Positions 26,242 to 36,168 of a stretch of DNA of 64,000 nt are shown here, piece after piece. Numbering within the stretch: position 1 is the first letter of the stretch; each line of letters starts with the position of its first letter. Source of the stretch: CAIKMD01 sp963803265 (lineage in GTDB: Bacteria > Pseudomonadota > Alphaproteobacteria > ATCC43930 > CGMCC-115725); contig CAWDLZ010000002.1 in the NCBI GenBank assembly GCA_963803265.1, positions 124,001 to 188,000 on the forward strand, in the 5' to 3' direction. Position numbers and translations under genes: made by a program. The notes beneath the pieces are model-generated. The model had not been told where the DNA came from. It did not search any database and saw nothing but the letters and a program-made list of their open reading frames with translations.

Positions 26242-27640
26242 CTCCCGGGTCAGGGGTTGAGACTTTCACGCCGATGCCATCGAAGCCGCGTGTCCCTCCG
26301 GCGCCACGCTTGGGGACGAAACCGCGATCCTGCAATGCTTGCGATAAATGCTTGCGGCTGCCGACATATTCGCCGCCGCGTTCGGCCCAGCGCTTCCAGC
26401 TGGCAAATAGATCGGCCACCGTGGCGTAGAAGCCGGTCTTCACGTTGCAGGCCTCGTCGATCCATTGGCCCTGAACGTCTTCGGCTTCGATGTAAACATC
26501 CGTGGCGTTGCGGACGGCTTCGGGCTGGGCGAGACCTTCACCCTGCCAGTCCAGACAACCTTCGACCATCCAAGTCAGGATGCCGGCAGCTTCCGCCCGC
26601 AGCTTTTCCGGCAGCTTCTCATCTCGGCTGTCAGGCGGGATGATCACCTCAAAGGGAACGACGTTCATCCTCCGGCGGATTGCTTCACCGACGCCACGAA
26701 GAGCAGGCCTGTGGTTGCCCGCAATTACGATCTTGAATTGAGGCAGGTACTCGAAGAAATCCCCACGCATGAACCGCGCGGCAATTTTGTCGCTGCCGGT
26801 CAGCGCGCAGATCCGGCTTTCGTTCCAGCGGCGCCCCTGCTCGGTCTCGATTGCGGTGACCAGGCGCGCGCCGAGCAGTCCGGCAAGCTCCGTAGGATGC
26901 CGATCGCCCGGACTGGCGATGAACGCCTCCATCGGGGCTGTGGTGGCGTACTCACCCAAGATGTAGGCAAGAGTGGTGATGAACACCGACTTGCCGTTCG
27001 CACCCTTGCCGAAGAGAAAAAATAGCGCGTGCTCTTCGGTGCTTCCGGTGAGGGCGTAACCGGCCATTCGCTGCAGAAAGAGCTGCAGCTGCGCGTTGTT
27101 GTTGGTCACCTGCCCGAGGAACGCCATGAACAGCGGGCAATCGGTGATCGGCTCGCCGGCGGGTCGCGACGGGCCGTAATCGCCGCTCGGTGCCACGGTC
27201 GTCGTCCTCGAGATATAATCTTCGCGTTTCGAGGCACGCCGCAAGCCGGTGCGGAGATCGAGCACGCCATCGGGCGTGCCGAGCACCCAAGGATCCGCAT
27301 CCCATTGGTTGACGACGGCGGCATGCTTGCGGTCGGCTCGGGCCAGCCGCTCGACTGCCGAGACCGTCTTCGCGCTTGCAATGGCAACCGCTACCTTTGG
27401 CGGCGATGCGCTGGCGCTGATTTCTCGGCATAGGATGCGGGCTAGATCGAACACATACAGCGTGGCGTCCCTGCGCCAGCGATTACCGTCCCAGAAAAGC
27501 CAGGTTTTCCAAGCCTCGACGTAGCGCAGATTGCTTCCGTGCCGTTTCGTGAAGACGAGCGCGAGTGCCTCATCCGAATATTCCGGCGGCCGCAAATCGG
27601 CGGCCTCGAAGTCCTCAATCGTAATCGGTGCATCGCTCAT
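26213..27640 (-). CDS. Phage/plasmid primase-helicase (P4-type, SF3 helicase)
   Basis: The 475-residue protein has the D5/P4 primase N-terminal region (WDADPWVLGTPDGVLDLRTG) and a superfamily 3 helicase. The helicase shows Walker A GKGANGKS near residue 211, the Walker B region with LLGARLVTAIETEQG, sensor-like KIVIAGNHRP and the arginine-finger segment AIRRRMNVVPF. A winged-helix-like C-terminus follows (FYATVADLFASWKRWA). It unwinds DNA for replication of a phage or satellite. It overlaps the Toprim primase gene by four bases. It is intact here but truncated in the second copy. Confidence 0.92.
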   Translation of the reverse strand: MSDAPITIEDFEAADLRPPEYSDEALALVFTKRHGSNLRYVEAWKTWLFWDGNRWRRDATLYVFDLARILCREISASASPPKVAVAIASAKTVSAVERLARADRKHAAVVNQWDADPWVLGTPDGVLDLRTGLRRASKREDYISRTTTVAPSGDYGPSRPAGEPITDCPLFMAFLGQVTNNNAQLQLFLQRMAGYALTGSTEEHALFFLFGKGANGKSVFITTLAYILGEYATTAPMEAFIASPGDRHPTELAGLLGARLVTAIETEQGRRWNESRICALTGSDKIAARFMRGDFFEYLPQFKIVIAGNHRPALRGVGEAIRRRMNVVPFEVIIPPDSRDEKLPEKLRAEAAGILTWMVEGCLDWQGEGLAQPEAVRNATDVYIEAEDVQGQWIDEACNVKTGFYATVADLFASWKRWAERGGEYVGSRKHLSQALQDRGFVPKRGAGGTRGFDGIGVKVSTPDPGVTDGDSPAD

Positions 27641-28525
27641 GCGATCGCCAGCCCGACGACATCATTCATGTCCTTGCCACGCGTCGGGCGAGCGAGCTTC
27701 ACGCGACGGCCTTCAGCGACGAAACGCTGTGCCGCGAAGTTGCAACACGCCTCACCCGCCGGATCGGCATCGACAATCAAGAAGACCGTCTGCGCAAGGG
27801 GCAGCGGCGGCAGGACCACCGATTTGACGCCACTGGTTGAACAAGGCCGCCCAGGTGGCGACGCCGGTCATCTGTTGGAACGACAGCGCCGTTTCGATGC
27901 CTTCCGCGATCGCGAGCTCGGCGCCGGCGTTGGCAAACCGGACGGCGCCGGCCATGCAATCGCCTAGCATCATCTTCGCCGGCGAGATCGGCGCTTTTGC
28001 CGCCCCGTCCTTCGCGAGATAGGTCCGATGTACGCCGCGGATCGCCCCATCCGGCGCCTGAACTGCAGCGATCATAGCCGGCCATTCTTGGCGGCTTGGG
28101 CCGTGCCACAGCGATGGCGCGAAGCGGATCGACGCGGGCGATGGCATCATGAGGCCGCGGCCGGCGAGATACTTCTCCACGCGCGTGCCTACCGCAGGCC
28201 TCGCCGCGCGCCAAATCTGGAGAGCCCGCTTTATCCGTGCTTCGCGATCGCGGCCGGACTCAGCTTTTGCCTCGGCCGCCTCTCGCCTCCGCTGCTGCCA
28301 ATCGGCGGCAGGGGTTTGACCTCGGCCTTCGATTAAGCCGCGAGATCGAAGCGCCTCGAGCACATCTGAGGGGTCACAACCGGCATAGCAGCGGACCAGG
28401 AGCGTGCTGTCGCCATCCCGAAGCACCAGGCTCGGCTCGCGATCATCGTGCACCGGGCATGTCGCAGCACCGTAGCGCCCGTACCATTTGCCCCCAAGCG
28501 CTTGGGTTATGCGGCGAGCATCCAT
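27637..28525 (-). CDS. Toprim-domain DNA primase, one frameshift
   Basis: The N-terminal part has a CHC2-like zinc finger (CPVHDDREPSL, then CYAGCDPSDVL), followed by RVEKYLAGRGL and the Toprim core (ELAIAEGIETALSFQQ). The Toprim DxD segment (VFLIVDADPAGE) and GRRVKLARPTRGKDMNDV lie in another frame. One extra T at 27840-27841 separates them; after correction the join reads ALSTSGVKSVVLPPLPL. Together with the helicase encoded by the next gene it would form a complete priming system. Its end overlaps that gene's start by ATGA. Confidence 0.87.
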
Positions 28526-28544
28526 GACCTAAACCAACCGAGCG

Positions 28545-28729
28545 CTATGACGGACACTTCTCCCGCAGCACTTCGCCCTCCAGGATGTCCTCGTCCAGGA
28601 AATGGGACATCTCTGCAGCAAGGCATTGGCCGATCGCGCCATGGAGCGTGAGCAAGGCCAAACATGCTTGCGTGTGAGGACGTCATGCGCACGTAGAAGC
28701 TCTGCGTTCAGATCGATACCATCAGTCAC
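28545..28729 (-). CDS. Small phage-like hypothetical protein, frameshifted
   Basis: The minus strand reads MTDGIDLNAELLRAHDVLTR, then in a neighbouring frame ALLTLHGAIGQCLAAEMSHF and LEGEVLREKCPS with a stop at 28545. The two halves make one helical, acidic protein of about 60 residues if one base is missing near 28660. No family is recognised. It directly precedes the Toprim primase gene in the same direction. Confidence 0.4.
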
Positions 28730-28895
28730 GGATCGGCCGGGGTCTCGTCATTAGGTGACGAGGAACGATAGGCGTGTCTGAGCGCATCACGAAAGTGTTG
28801 CGAGCGCGCAAAACCGCTTCGAGTCGGGCCAGGGTTCTGCGTCACGCACCACGCGGAAGCAACGCTACCAATTGGTAGCGCACGGTTTCGGCGGG

Positions 28896-29705
28896 CTAAC
28901 CGCTTCTTTTGTCTCGTTCCGGCGCACGGAGGCCGGCAGCAAAAGCCCCGAATACGACCGACCTTGCGTTGCGCACGCCCGGCTCGCGCGTTCCCAGAAG
29001 TCGCTTAACGAACGGCAAGATATCGTGCAGCTCCTCGCGCAGCATACGGGGACTAAGGCGTTCTTCCTTCTCGCCAGCAGCTTTCCAAACGGCGACGACG
29101 AACCTCTGGAAGTTCCCCTTTGAACCATGAGTAACGGCGTCTGCGCCGTGGAAATCGGCATAGGTGAACGCGCAGTAGGTTACGAGTGCGCGGCGCGCAG
29201 AGCCTTTCCATTGCACAAAGAGGTTACGCTGGCCGCCACTGTCAGGCTGTAGGGGATCGCCGCTTCCCTCCACCCAGACCAGCCTTTGCCGTGAGTCTCT
29301 GGCCGCACCTAGAAGCAGGCGGAGCCCAGACGGTGCAGTGGATGGAGACAGGCATGACGCAATGAAGGCTTTGAGCTCGTCGCGGTAGTCGCCGGCGAGA
29401 GCCTGTGTGTCAATTTCCTTTCTTAGAATGCTATCAGAGTCCTCGAGCAGCTCTGCGAGCTCCCCAGCGGCGCGCTCAATCCTTTCCAGCTCTTGGCAAA
29501 GTTCCCCGAGACGAGGTGCGCTGTCTTGCCCGCGCTTTGCTTTCTTGTAGAGATCCACACACGCCTGGACCGATTTCTCCGCGTCTGCATGGGCGTTCGT
29601 CCCACTGCCGTCGACCTGACGCTCGCCAGAGAAAGGGCCGAGAAGCAGGACCGCTTGCTCGAATGCTCTTCGATGACGCGAGGCCTCTTTTGGAACTCCC
29701 ATCAT
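28896..29705 (-). CDS. Hypothetical protein of unknown family
   Basis: This intact 269-residue protein is not recognised. The N-terminal half is helical and charged (a likely coiled coil at LGELCQELERIERAAGELAELLEDSD). The centre contains aromatic strands (RLVWVEGSGDP, NLFVQWKGSARRALVTYCAFTYADFHGA), and HGSKGNFQRFVVAVWKAAGE leads into a helical end. It lies between the phage-like primases and the GHKL ATPase pair, in the direction of the former. It may be a phage cargo gene; base usage does not stand out. Confidence 0.55.
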   Translation of the reverse strand: MMGVPKEASRHRRAFEQAVLLLGPFSGERQVDGSGTNAHADAEKSVQACVDLYKKAKRGQDSAPRLGELCQELERIERAAGELAELLEDSDSILRKEIDTQALAGDYRDELKAFIASCLSPSTAPSGLRLLLGAARDSRQRLVWVEGSGDPLQPDSGGQRNLFVQWKGSARRALVTYCAFTYADFHGADAVTHGSKGNFQRFVVAVWKAAGEKEERLSPRMLREELHDILPFVKRLLGTREPGVRNARSVVFGAFAAGLRAPERDKRSG

Positions 29706-30253
29706 CCCTATCCAGATTATCCCACACCGCGACGCTCGTTCCGAACGACAATATACGGCAGGTGAGGTAGTTCAACCGGAGGCGGAAGTATGAGGCCACC
29801 CTAAAACCGACCGCTTACGCTTGGCGGAAAGCGGACGTAGACGTCTTGCCCTGTCGAGGTCTGCTCCGCGCCCACTTTAGTCATCGGCGCCAGTGGCGTT
29901 CCTTCTCCAGAGAGGTCGTACCGTCCGGACGCGCCCTCGGCCGGGTAGGGTGGGAAGCGACCGTTGGCCGAACTGCAGGAACAGGCGGGACAGCGGGTAT
30001 GCAAACACCTCCAGGGAACGCTTGGTGTCCGCCCGAAGCGGACCCTTCCTCGTCACGCTGCCGGCCGATCTTCCCACGTCGGTCGAACGTGGGCTGCGGG
30101 ATGAGGGGGGAGGCGCACCAACGGTCAGCGCGTCGTTGCGGGCTTCCCATCAACGGTGCCCGCGGAGCGCGAAAAGGCCATTGACCGGCGGCGGGGTTCG
30201 GGCGAATTCTCCGAACGCGGCGCACCGATCGCCGCGCGGAGCTGGAGTTTCCC
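29706..30253. other. Intergenic stretch before the first GHKL ATPase gene
   Basis: No supported gene was found in these 548 bases. Several GC-rich frames are open, but their translations are low-complexity Arg/Gly/Pro. The divergent promoters of the unknown gene at 28896-29705 and of the GHKL gene should lie here. A TATCC-rich patch occurs near 29703-29715. Confidence 0.35.
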
Positions 30254-32006
30254 GTGCCCAAAGCCGAGTCGACGAGCGTCCTTGCGAGGGAGACCTACAC
30301 ACCCGAGGTCAACCCGCACGCTGAATTCCTCGAAATCTGCAACGACTTCACCGAGCCACGGGAGATCGTCCGCGAGGCGATCAGCAACGGGTTCGATGCC
30401 GGGGCAAGGAACATCGAGATCGCAGCCTACGTCGAACAGAACGACCGGCAGGGACGAACTGGTGCTGCGGTTCAAGGACGACGGCCACGGGATGGACGCA
30501 ACCGGGCTGAAGTCGTTCTTCAGCCTCGCCATGACGACGCGCATGGTGAGGGACGAGCTCGGCTTCAAGTCGTCGGGCGCGATCGGCGAAAAGGGGCACG
30601 GCACGAAGATCTACTTCAACAGCCGTCGGATCGAGGTCCAGTCGGTCAAGGACGGCGTCCTGATCGAGGCGGTGATGGACGACCCGCGCACGAAGCTGCA
30701 ACGCGGAACTATGCCCGTTGTGGAGTTCTCGTCACGAAGCGTCGGCCTCCCCAACGGCACGACGGTCACCGTCCGCGGCTACAACGACAACGCGCAGGGC
30801 GGATTCGGCCATCATGCGCTGAAGGACTACATCCTTTGGTCCACGAAGTTCGGCTCCTGCGAGCTTCTCGTCGGACGGGCCGGGTTTAAGGACGTGGTGC
30901 TCACGCTCTCCGGGCTCGGCCGGAAGGAATCCGATCCCGAGCGGGTCTCCTTCGGCCATCCGTTCCCGCAGGACAACACGAACGTCGCGTCCTTGAGACA
31001 GGCCGACAAGGTTAGTCCGCTCGACTACTACGTCGCGCGGTGGGTCTTCGCCGACGTCCTGATCGACGGCAAGCCCGGATCGACGATCGACGTCGTGTTC
31101 TCCCTCGAAGGCGACCAGGCCAAACGGAGCATCAATCCGATGCTCCATGTGAAGTGGAGGGACTGGCGGGAAGGCGAGTACAACGTCGAGGATCGCTACG
31201 GTCTCTGGCTGTGCAAGGACTTCATCCCGGTCGCGAGAAAGAACAACTGGGTGGCGGAACGGAGCGAGTGGACGAAGTACCACGCGTTTGTCAACTGCCA
31301 GGACCTGCGGCTGACGGCAAACCGCAGCAACATCGACAACACGCCAGGCGCGGATCTGGCCGCCATCCAGAAGACCGTCGAACGCGTGTTCAAGGAGCGC
31401 ATAACGGGCGACCCGAAATTCCAGAAATACCAGGAAGAACTGGAGAAGCAGCAGCAATACAGAAACGCCCAGGCCGAAGAGAGCGATTTCGAGAAGCGGA
31501 AAAAGGCGGCGCTGAAGAAGAAGGCGGCTTCGTTCAAGGATCTGACCCTGCTGGAACCGCGCCAGGAGGGCGGTGTCTTCAGCATCGTAATGCAGCTCTT
31601 GGCGGTAAAGCCGGACCTGTTCGGATTCTCGATCGTCGACTACGATACAGCGTTCGGATACGACCTGCTGGTCACCCAGGACACGGCACTCGACCTGAAC
31701 AGAGCTGCCCTGCGCTTCGTGGAGATGAAGTTCGAGCTACAGCGGGATTTCAACCATTCGTTTTCGAAGCTCGCCGCGGTCATCTGCTGGGACACGAAGC
31801 TGGCCAACGAGGACCTCGTAGAGGACATGACCGGCGCCCGGCGTAGGATGAGAATAACCTCGCCGAAGGTCGACAAAACGTTGAGGTATCAGAAATACAT
31901 GCTCATCTCCGACACCGAGCAGCATAACATCGAGGTCTTCGTTTTGACGGACTTCCTCAAAGAGGCCCTCGGCTGCGAGTTCCGTCCGCGGGCGCAGTCG
32001 CAATAG
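30254..32006 (+). CDS. GHKL (Hsp90/MutL/MORC-like) ATPase, one frameshift
   Basis: The protein of about 583 residues has a GHKL nucleotide-binding fold. The N box is EIVREAISNGFDAGA, the G1 box KDDGHGMD, and the G2-like loop SSGAIGEKGHGTK. A second domain follows, with PNGTTVTVRGYNDNAQGG and a basic ELEKQQQYRNAQ coiled coil. The first part (GTG start at 30254) is one frame from the rest because of an extra G at 30451-30453. MORC-like GHKL ATPases are known from bacterial restriction and other defence loci. No methylase or nuclease is directly adjacent here. A role in defence is inferred. Confidence 0.75.
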
Positions 32007-32554
32007 CCCGCAACGCAGGCGCGGCTGGAACGGCTCTCGCGGCACTGGCGCCGCAGCGGAACCCGAGCGCGTCTTCGAAATCGGCTACCGGCGCCCCCCC
32101 AGCGCCAATCGTCCCAATGGCGCCCTTCGTGTCTAATCGACTAAGCGGAGGTTCCGAAAAAAGGGCGGCTCCTGGCGCCTTCCGCCCGTAGCGCCTACGC
32201 CCGCTTTCTGGCGCTCCCCGCCCGTACCGGGGCTGATCGGGAAGGACAGCAAAGATTCGGGAGCTGCTGCGAAGCCCGCGGCAACGAAGGTCCGCTTACC
32301 CCCACCGCTTGCTCGAGAGCCGCCAATCCGGTCTCGGCCAAACTCCGTCAGGCGGCTCAGCGCCCTTTCCGGACCTAGATGCCTGCGCCACGTCTAACCG
32401 GAATCGGACGTTGCCCGAGTTGCCCTTTCTCGCCACCAGATCGCTTATGCGATCGGCGCAAACATTTGCGGGTCAAATCCGGCGTTGTTGAAGAATAACC
32501 CGCGACTTAGGCTTGCCCGCCAACTTGGTGAAGCGGGCTAGAACGGGGCGTAAG
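32007..32554. other. Intergenic stretch between the two GHKL ATPase genes
   Basis: No supported gene, tRNA or clear repeat was found in these 548 bases. The stretch is GC-rich with a less GC-rich part near 32450-32510. A promoter for the second GHKL gene may lie there, but no convincing boxes were found. Confidence 0.35.
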
Positions 32555-34576
32555 ATGGCGACGATCATAGAGGAACCGGACGTTTCTGCGGCAGAGATTT
32601 CGAGCGCGGAGATGACTCCGCCTGGCAGAGCATCGCGTCACGGCAGCAGTATCTCCACATCATTGCCCACCGTCGAAGAGCCCAGCTATGTGCCGCCCGA
32701 CTTCAGCAGCAGCCGACGGAGGAGAATTGGCTCGAGCTTTATCGAGCAGTTCGTCGCCGGTCATGACGCGAGCAATGTGCTACGCGAGCTCGTGCAGAAT
32801 GAATTTGATGGCGGCGGAGAGTCGCTGACGCTCACGTTTGGAAGCCGCGCGCTGGAGGTTGTGGGCTCTGGCCGAGACATCACCGCGGAAGGATGGGAGC
32901 GTCTTTCGGTCATCGTCGGTACAGGCAAAGTCATGGGCGGTGCCCGGGCCGAGGTGGTGGCCCCGAAGGAGAACGGCATCGGGTCGAAGAATTTCGGCCT
33001 GCGCTCGCTCTTCAGATTCGGCGACGAGATCCATGTCCGATCCGGCGGACAGGTGGCGTTGCTTGATCTGCAGACGCAGGAAACAGCGCGCGAACGCGAT
33101 CCGGCATCGCGGCGCGAGAAGGGTGTCCGCCTATATGTTTCCTATCGGAAAACGTTGACCGAGGGACTGGAGGCTTTCACCGCCGAGCGCGAGGAGCATG
33201 CCTTCGCGCTGATGGCAGCGGGGATGCCGGATACGCTCGTGAAACTTGCGCGCTGCGGCAAGAGCAGTGGTTTGCGCGAGGTGAGCATCCGCTCGATCCG
33301 GACGGGCCGAATGCTAAGATGGCGACAGGATGCAAAGGCCGAGCGCTGCCGCGTGCGAGGCGTCAGCATGGTGTCGCGCAGCGGCCGGCTCACCGATGGC
33401 GACGAAAAGGGAACGCCGTTCCAAGAGATCGAATTCTCCCGATCGGTTGACATTCCTGCCGAACATCTTGCGCGACGCTTCCCAGCCTATTTCACGGTGC
33501 CGGAAGGAGGCCTGAAAATTGCGGTGTCGCTCCCGATCGCGCGCGGGCGCATCGACATTGGCCAGCGAGGGCATTTCTACTATCCCCTCAAGGCGTCGGC
33601 CGCGCTCACCGGTTGCGTGGTTAGCGTCAGCGCACCGTTCGAGCTCAACACCGATCGCAGCGGCATCAACGATCATGTCTGGAACGACTGGTTGATCGAC
33701 CAGGCAGTCGAGTTGACCATCGATCTGCTCAAGGCCGACTGTTTCGCCCGCTTTGGCGCGGACGCTTTCAAGGCGTTAATCGGCAATGGCACTGCGAGCC
33801 CGGACCGCTTCATCACCAAGGTCGCGGAGCGCCTCTCCAAGGACGCGTGCTGGCCGACGCGAAAAAAGGGAGAGGAGCGCTTCGCCGCCGCGTCGGATAT
33901 CGTGCTTCCGACCGAAGCCGCCTTCGACGGGTTTCTCGGAGACGAACGTTATCTCGATCCGGTCCTCGTCGGCGACAATGTGGTGCGCGATCTTGTGGCC
34001 GCATCGGGCGCCAAGAGCTTTTCCCTTTCGTCATTGGTGCGGTTGCGATGTGCGGGAGAGGATTCGAAGGCGCTCCAGACCAAGGTCGGTGCGGACGCCA
34101 ATTTCCACTTCACTAATTACAGAGCCAGCCTCGCCGGGATCAATCTGCAAAAACGCTTGGCCGCAGCGCTGTCGGCCTATCCCCGCCGGCTCACCAAGGA
34201 GCACAAGGCGGATATCCGGAACACGGCTTCGACGCTGAGCGCGACCCTTGAGCTTAAATCGGCTGCCGAGTTGATGATCGTGGAGCGCGATCTCTGGAAT
34301 GACTGCCCCGAGCCAGAGTCCAAACGCCTTCATCCCGAACTCGTCCCATTCAAGGCAATCGCGACCCATTGCCGGACGTTCGACGAGGAGCAGTGGTTAA
34401 TCGATGCCGCGGAGCGTGCCGCGTTGGCCGCGGAGGACGATCGTGAGCGAAAGACGCTGTACAGGAAGCTGCTCACGCGTAACGCGCCAATCAGCCGGTT
34501 CGTGCTGACGGCACTTCGCAAGAATCCGGTGGTCAAGAATTCAACGGGGCGAATGGTGTGTTTAGGCATGGAATAA
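32555..34576 (+). CDS. Second GHKL ATPase-domain protein, truncated by an IS21-family element
   Basis: The open frame encodes about 673 residues. A GHKL domain begins near residue 75 (FIEQFVAGHDASNVLRELVQNEFDGGG, the N box), followed by LEVVGSGRDITAEGWERLS and KENGIGSKNFGLRSLFRFGD (the ATP-lid region). A second domain contains FELNTDRSGINDHVWNDWLID. It ends at TAA 34574-34576, directly before the IS21 left end, so the C-terminus is probably lost. Related proteins of this layout are believed to be much longer. ATG at 32555 is used; the frame is open from 32513. It is not a close paralogue of the first GHKL protein. Confidence 0.7.
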   Translation: MATIIEEPDVSAAEISSAEMTPPGRASRHGSSISTSLPTVEEPSYVPPDFSSSRRRRIGSSFIEQFVAGHDASNVLRELVQNEFDGGGESLTLTFGSRALEVVGSGRDITAEGWERLSVIVGTGKVMGGARAEVVAPKENGIGSKNFGLRSLFRFGDEIHVRSGGQVALLDLQTQETARERDPASRREKGVRLYVSYRKTLTEGLEAFTAEREEHAFALMAAGMPDTLVKLARCGKSSGLREVSIRSIRTGRMLRWRQDAKAERCRVRGVSMVSRSGRLTDGDEKGTPFQEIEFSRSVDIPAEHLARRFPAYFTVPEGGLKIAVSLPIARGRIDIGQRGHFYYPLKASAALTGCVVSVSAPFELNTDRSGINDHVWNDWLIDQAVELTIDLLKADCFARFGADAFKALIGNGTASPDRFITKVAERLSKDACWPTRKKGEERFAAASDIVLPTEAAFDGFLGDERYLDPVLVGDNVVRDLVAASGAKSFSLSSLVRLRCAGEDSKALQTKVGADANFHFTNYRASLAGINLQKRLAAALSAYPRRLTKEHKADIRNTASTLSATLELKSAAELMIVERDLWNDCPEPESKRLHPELVPFKAIATHCRTFDEEQWLIDAAERAALAAEDDRERKTLYRKLLTRNAPISRFVLTALRKNPVVKNSTGRMVCLGME

Positions 34577-34668
34577 GGACCCCGTTTTCGGGGTGACCGG
34601 CATCCAATCGGGACCCCGGGGCTGAGGGTCCACGCTGGCTTCCTTGATTCTAGGAAGCCGAGGTTGGG

Positions 34669-36168
34669 ATGTTGATTTTGGAAGCGATTGCGAAGATCCG
34701 CCGCGCGTTTTTTGTACAGGGCAAGTCGATCAAATTGATCTGCCGTGAGCTGGGCGTGTCACGGAAGGTCGTGCGGAAGGTGATCCGATCGGAGGCGACC
34801 GAGTTCCGTTACGAACGGGAGGCGCAACCGTTTCCGAAGATTGGCCCTTGGACTGACCAGCTCGATGAACTGCTGTTGGCGAACGAAGGGAAGGCGGCGC
34901 GCGAACGGCTGACGCTGATCCGACTATTCGAGGAACTGCGCGGCCGCGGCTACGGCGGCGGCTACGATGCTGTGCGGCGCTACGCCGGACGGTGGAGTAA
35001 GGAGCGCGGGCACTCGACGGCCGCGGTCTACGTCCCGCTGACCTTCGCGCCGGGTGAAGCCTACCAGTTCGACTGGAGCCACGAGATCGTCCTGCTGAGC
35101 GGCGTGACGGTGATCGTGAAGGCCGCCCATGTCTGGCTCTGTCACAGCCGCATGTTGTTCGTGCGGGTCTATCCGCGCGAGACGCAGGAGATGGTGTTCG
35201 ACGCGCACGACCGGGCGTTCGCCCTGTTCAAGGGTGCCTGCCAGCGCGGCATCTACGACAACATGAAGACGGCGGTGGAGACGATCCTCGTTGGTAAGGA
35301 CCGGCTCTACAATCGCCGCTTCTTGCAGATGTGCAGCCACTACCTCGTCGACCCGGTCGCCTGCACGCCGGCCTCGGGCTGGGAGAAGGGTCAGGTTGAG
35401 AACCAAGTCGGCTTGGTCCGTGAGCGGTTCTTCACTCCCCGGCTGCGGTTCAAGAACCTTGACGAGCTGAATGCCTGGCTGCTCGACCAATGCATCGCTT
35501 ACGCCAAAGCGCATCGCCATCCAGAGCTGACCGACCTGACGATCTGGGAGGTGTTCGAGGAGGAGCGTCCGAAGCTCATTCCCTATGCTGGCCGGTTTGA
35601 CGGCTTCCACGCGGTACCGGCATCGGTCTCGAAGACCTGCCTGGTGCGCTTCGACAACAACAAGTACTCGGTGACTGCCAGCGCGGTCGGGCGTCCCGTC
35701 GAAGTGTATGCCTATGCCGACCACATCGTGATCCGCCAGGATGGGTGGATTGTCGCCGAACATCCCCGCTCGTTCAGCCGCGGAGACACGCTCTACAACC
35801 CCTGGCACTACGTCCCGGTGCTCGCCCGCAAGCCCGGCGCCTTGCGCAACGGCGCGCCCTTCAAGGATTGGGTGCTGCCGGCCGCCATGGAGCGCGTCCG
35901 GCGCAAGCTTGCCGGTGTTGACGACGGTAATCGACAAATGGTCGACATCCTCACCGCGGTGCTCACCGATGGCCTGCCGGCGGTCGAGGCCGCTTGCACC
36001 GAGGCGATCGCCCAAGGCGTTCACTCCGCCGACGTCGTCCTCAACATCCTCGAGCGGCAGCGCGATCCCGGCCCGCCCGCCACCATCCTCACGCCGGCCG
36101 CGCTGACGCTACGCCATGCGCCCATCGCCGATTGTGCCCGTTACGACAACCTCAGGAGAACCATCTGA
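34669..36168 (+). CDS. istA: IS21-family transposase
   Basis: The 499-residue transposase starts with a helix-turn-helix (SIKLICRELGVSRKVVRKVIR). It then has the DDE integrase core: FDWSHEIV with the first Asp, IYDNMKTAV with the second, and a Glu in GWEKGQVENQVG. A beta-barrel C-terminal domain follows (RFDNNKYSVTASAVGRPVEVYAY). It cuts and joins the element ends. The stop codon overlaps the istB ATG (TGATG at 36166-36170). It is intact. Confidence 0.95.
   Translation: MLILEAIAKIRRAFFVQGKSIKLICRELGVSRKVVRKVIRSEATEFRYEREAQPFPKIGPWTDQLDELLLANEGKAARERLTLIRLFEELRGRGYGGGYDAVRRYAGRWSKERGHSTAAVYVPLTFAPGEAYQFDWSHEIVLLSGVTVIVKAAHVWLCHSRMLFVRVYPRETQEMVFDAHDRAFALFKGACQRGIYDNMKTAVETILVGKDRLYNRRFLQMCSHYLVDPVACTPASGWEKGQVENQVGLVRERFFTPRLRFKNLDELNAWLLDQCIAYAKAHRHPELTDLTIWEVFEEERPKLIPYAGRFDGFHAVPASVSKTCLVRFDNNKYSVTASAVGRPVEVYAYADHIVIRQDGWIVAEHPRSFSRGDTLYNPWHYVPVLARKPGALRNGAPFKDWVLPAAMERVRRKLAGVDDGNRQMVDILTAVLTDGLPAVEAACTEAIAQGVHSADVVLNILERQRDPGPPATILTPAALTLRHAPIADCARYDNLRRTI

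Larger units (their letters stand above)
25744..26755 (-). repeat. First copy of a duplicated DnaA-domain/primase segment
   Basis: The bases from 25744 to about 26546 match 62976 to about 63779 in the same orientation with few differences and a constant offset of 37,232. A further stretch, 26677-26755, matches 63779-63860; the second copy lacks about 130 bases between them. The repeat covers the whole DnaA-like gene, the intergenic inverted repeat and the 3' part of the primase gene. Homologous recombination between the copies could delete about 37 kb. Confidence 0.9.

Noticed and set aside
34579..34594. ACCCCGTTTTCGGGGT hairpin after the second GHKL gene as a natural terminator
   Set aside because: It lies at the IS21 left end, lacks a following T-tract, and is more likely part of the terminal repeat structure.
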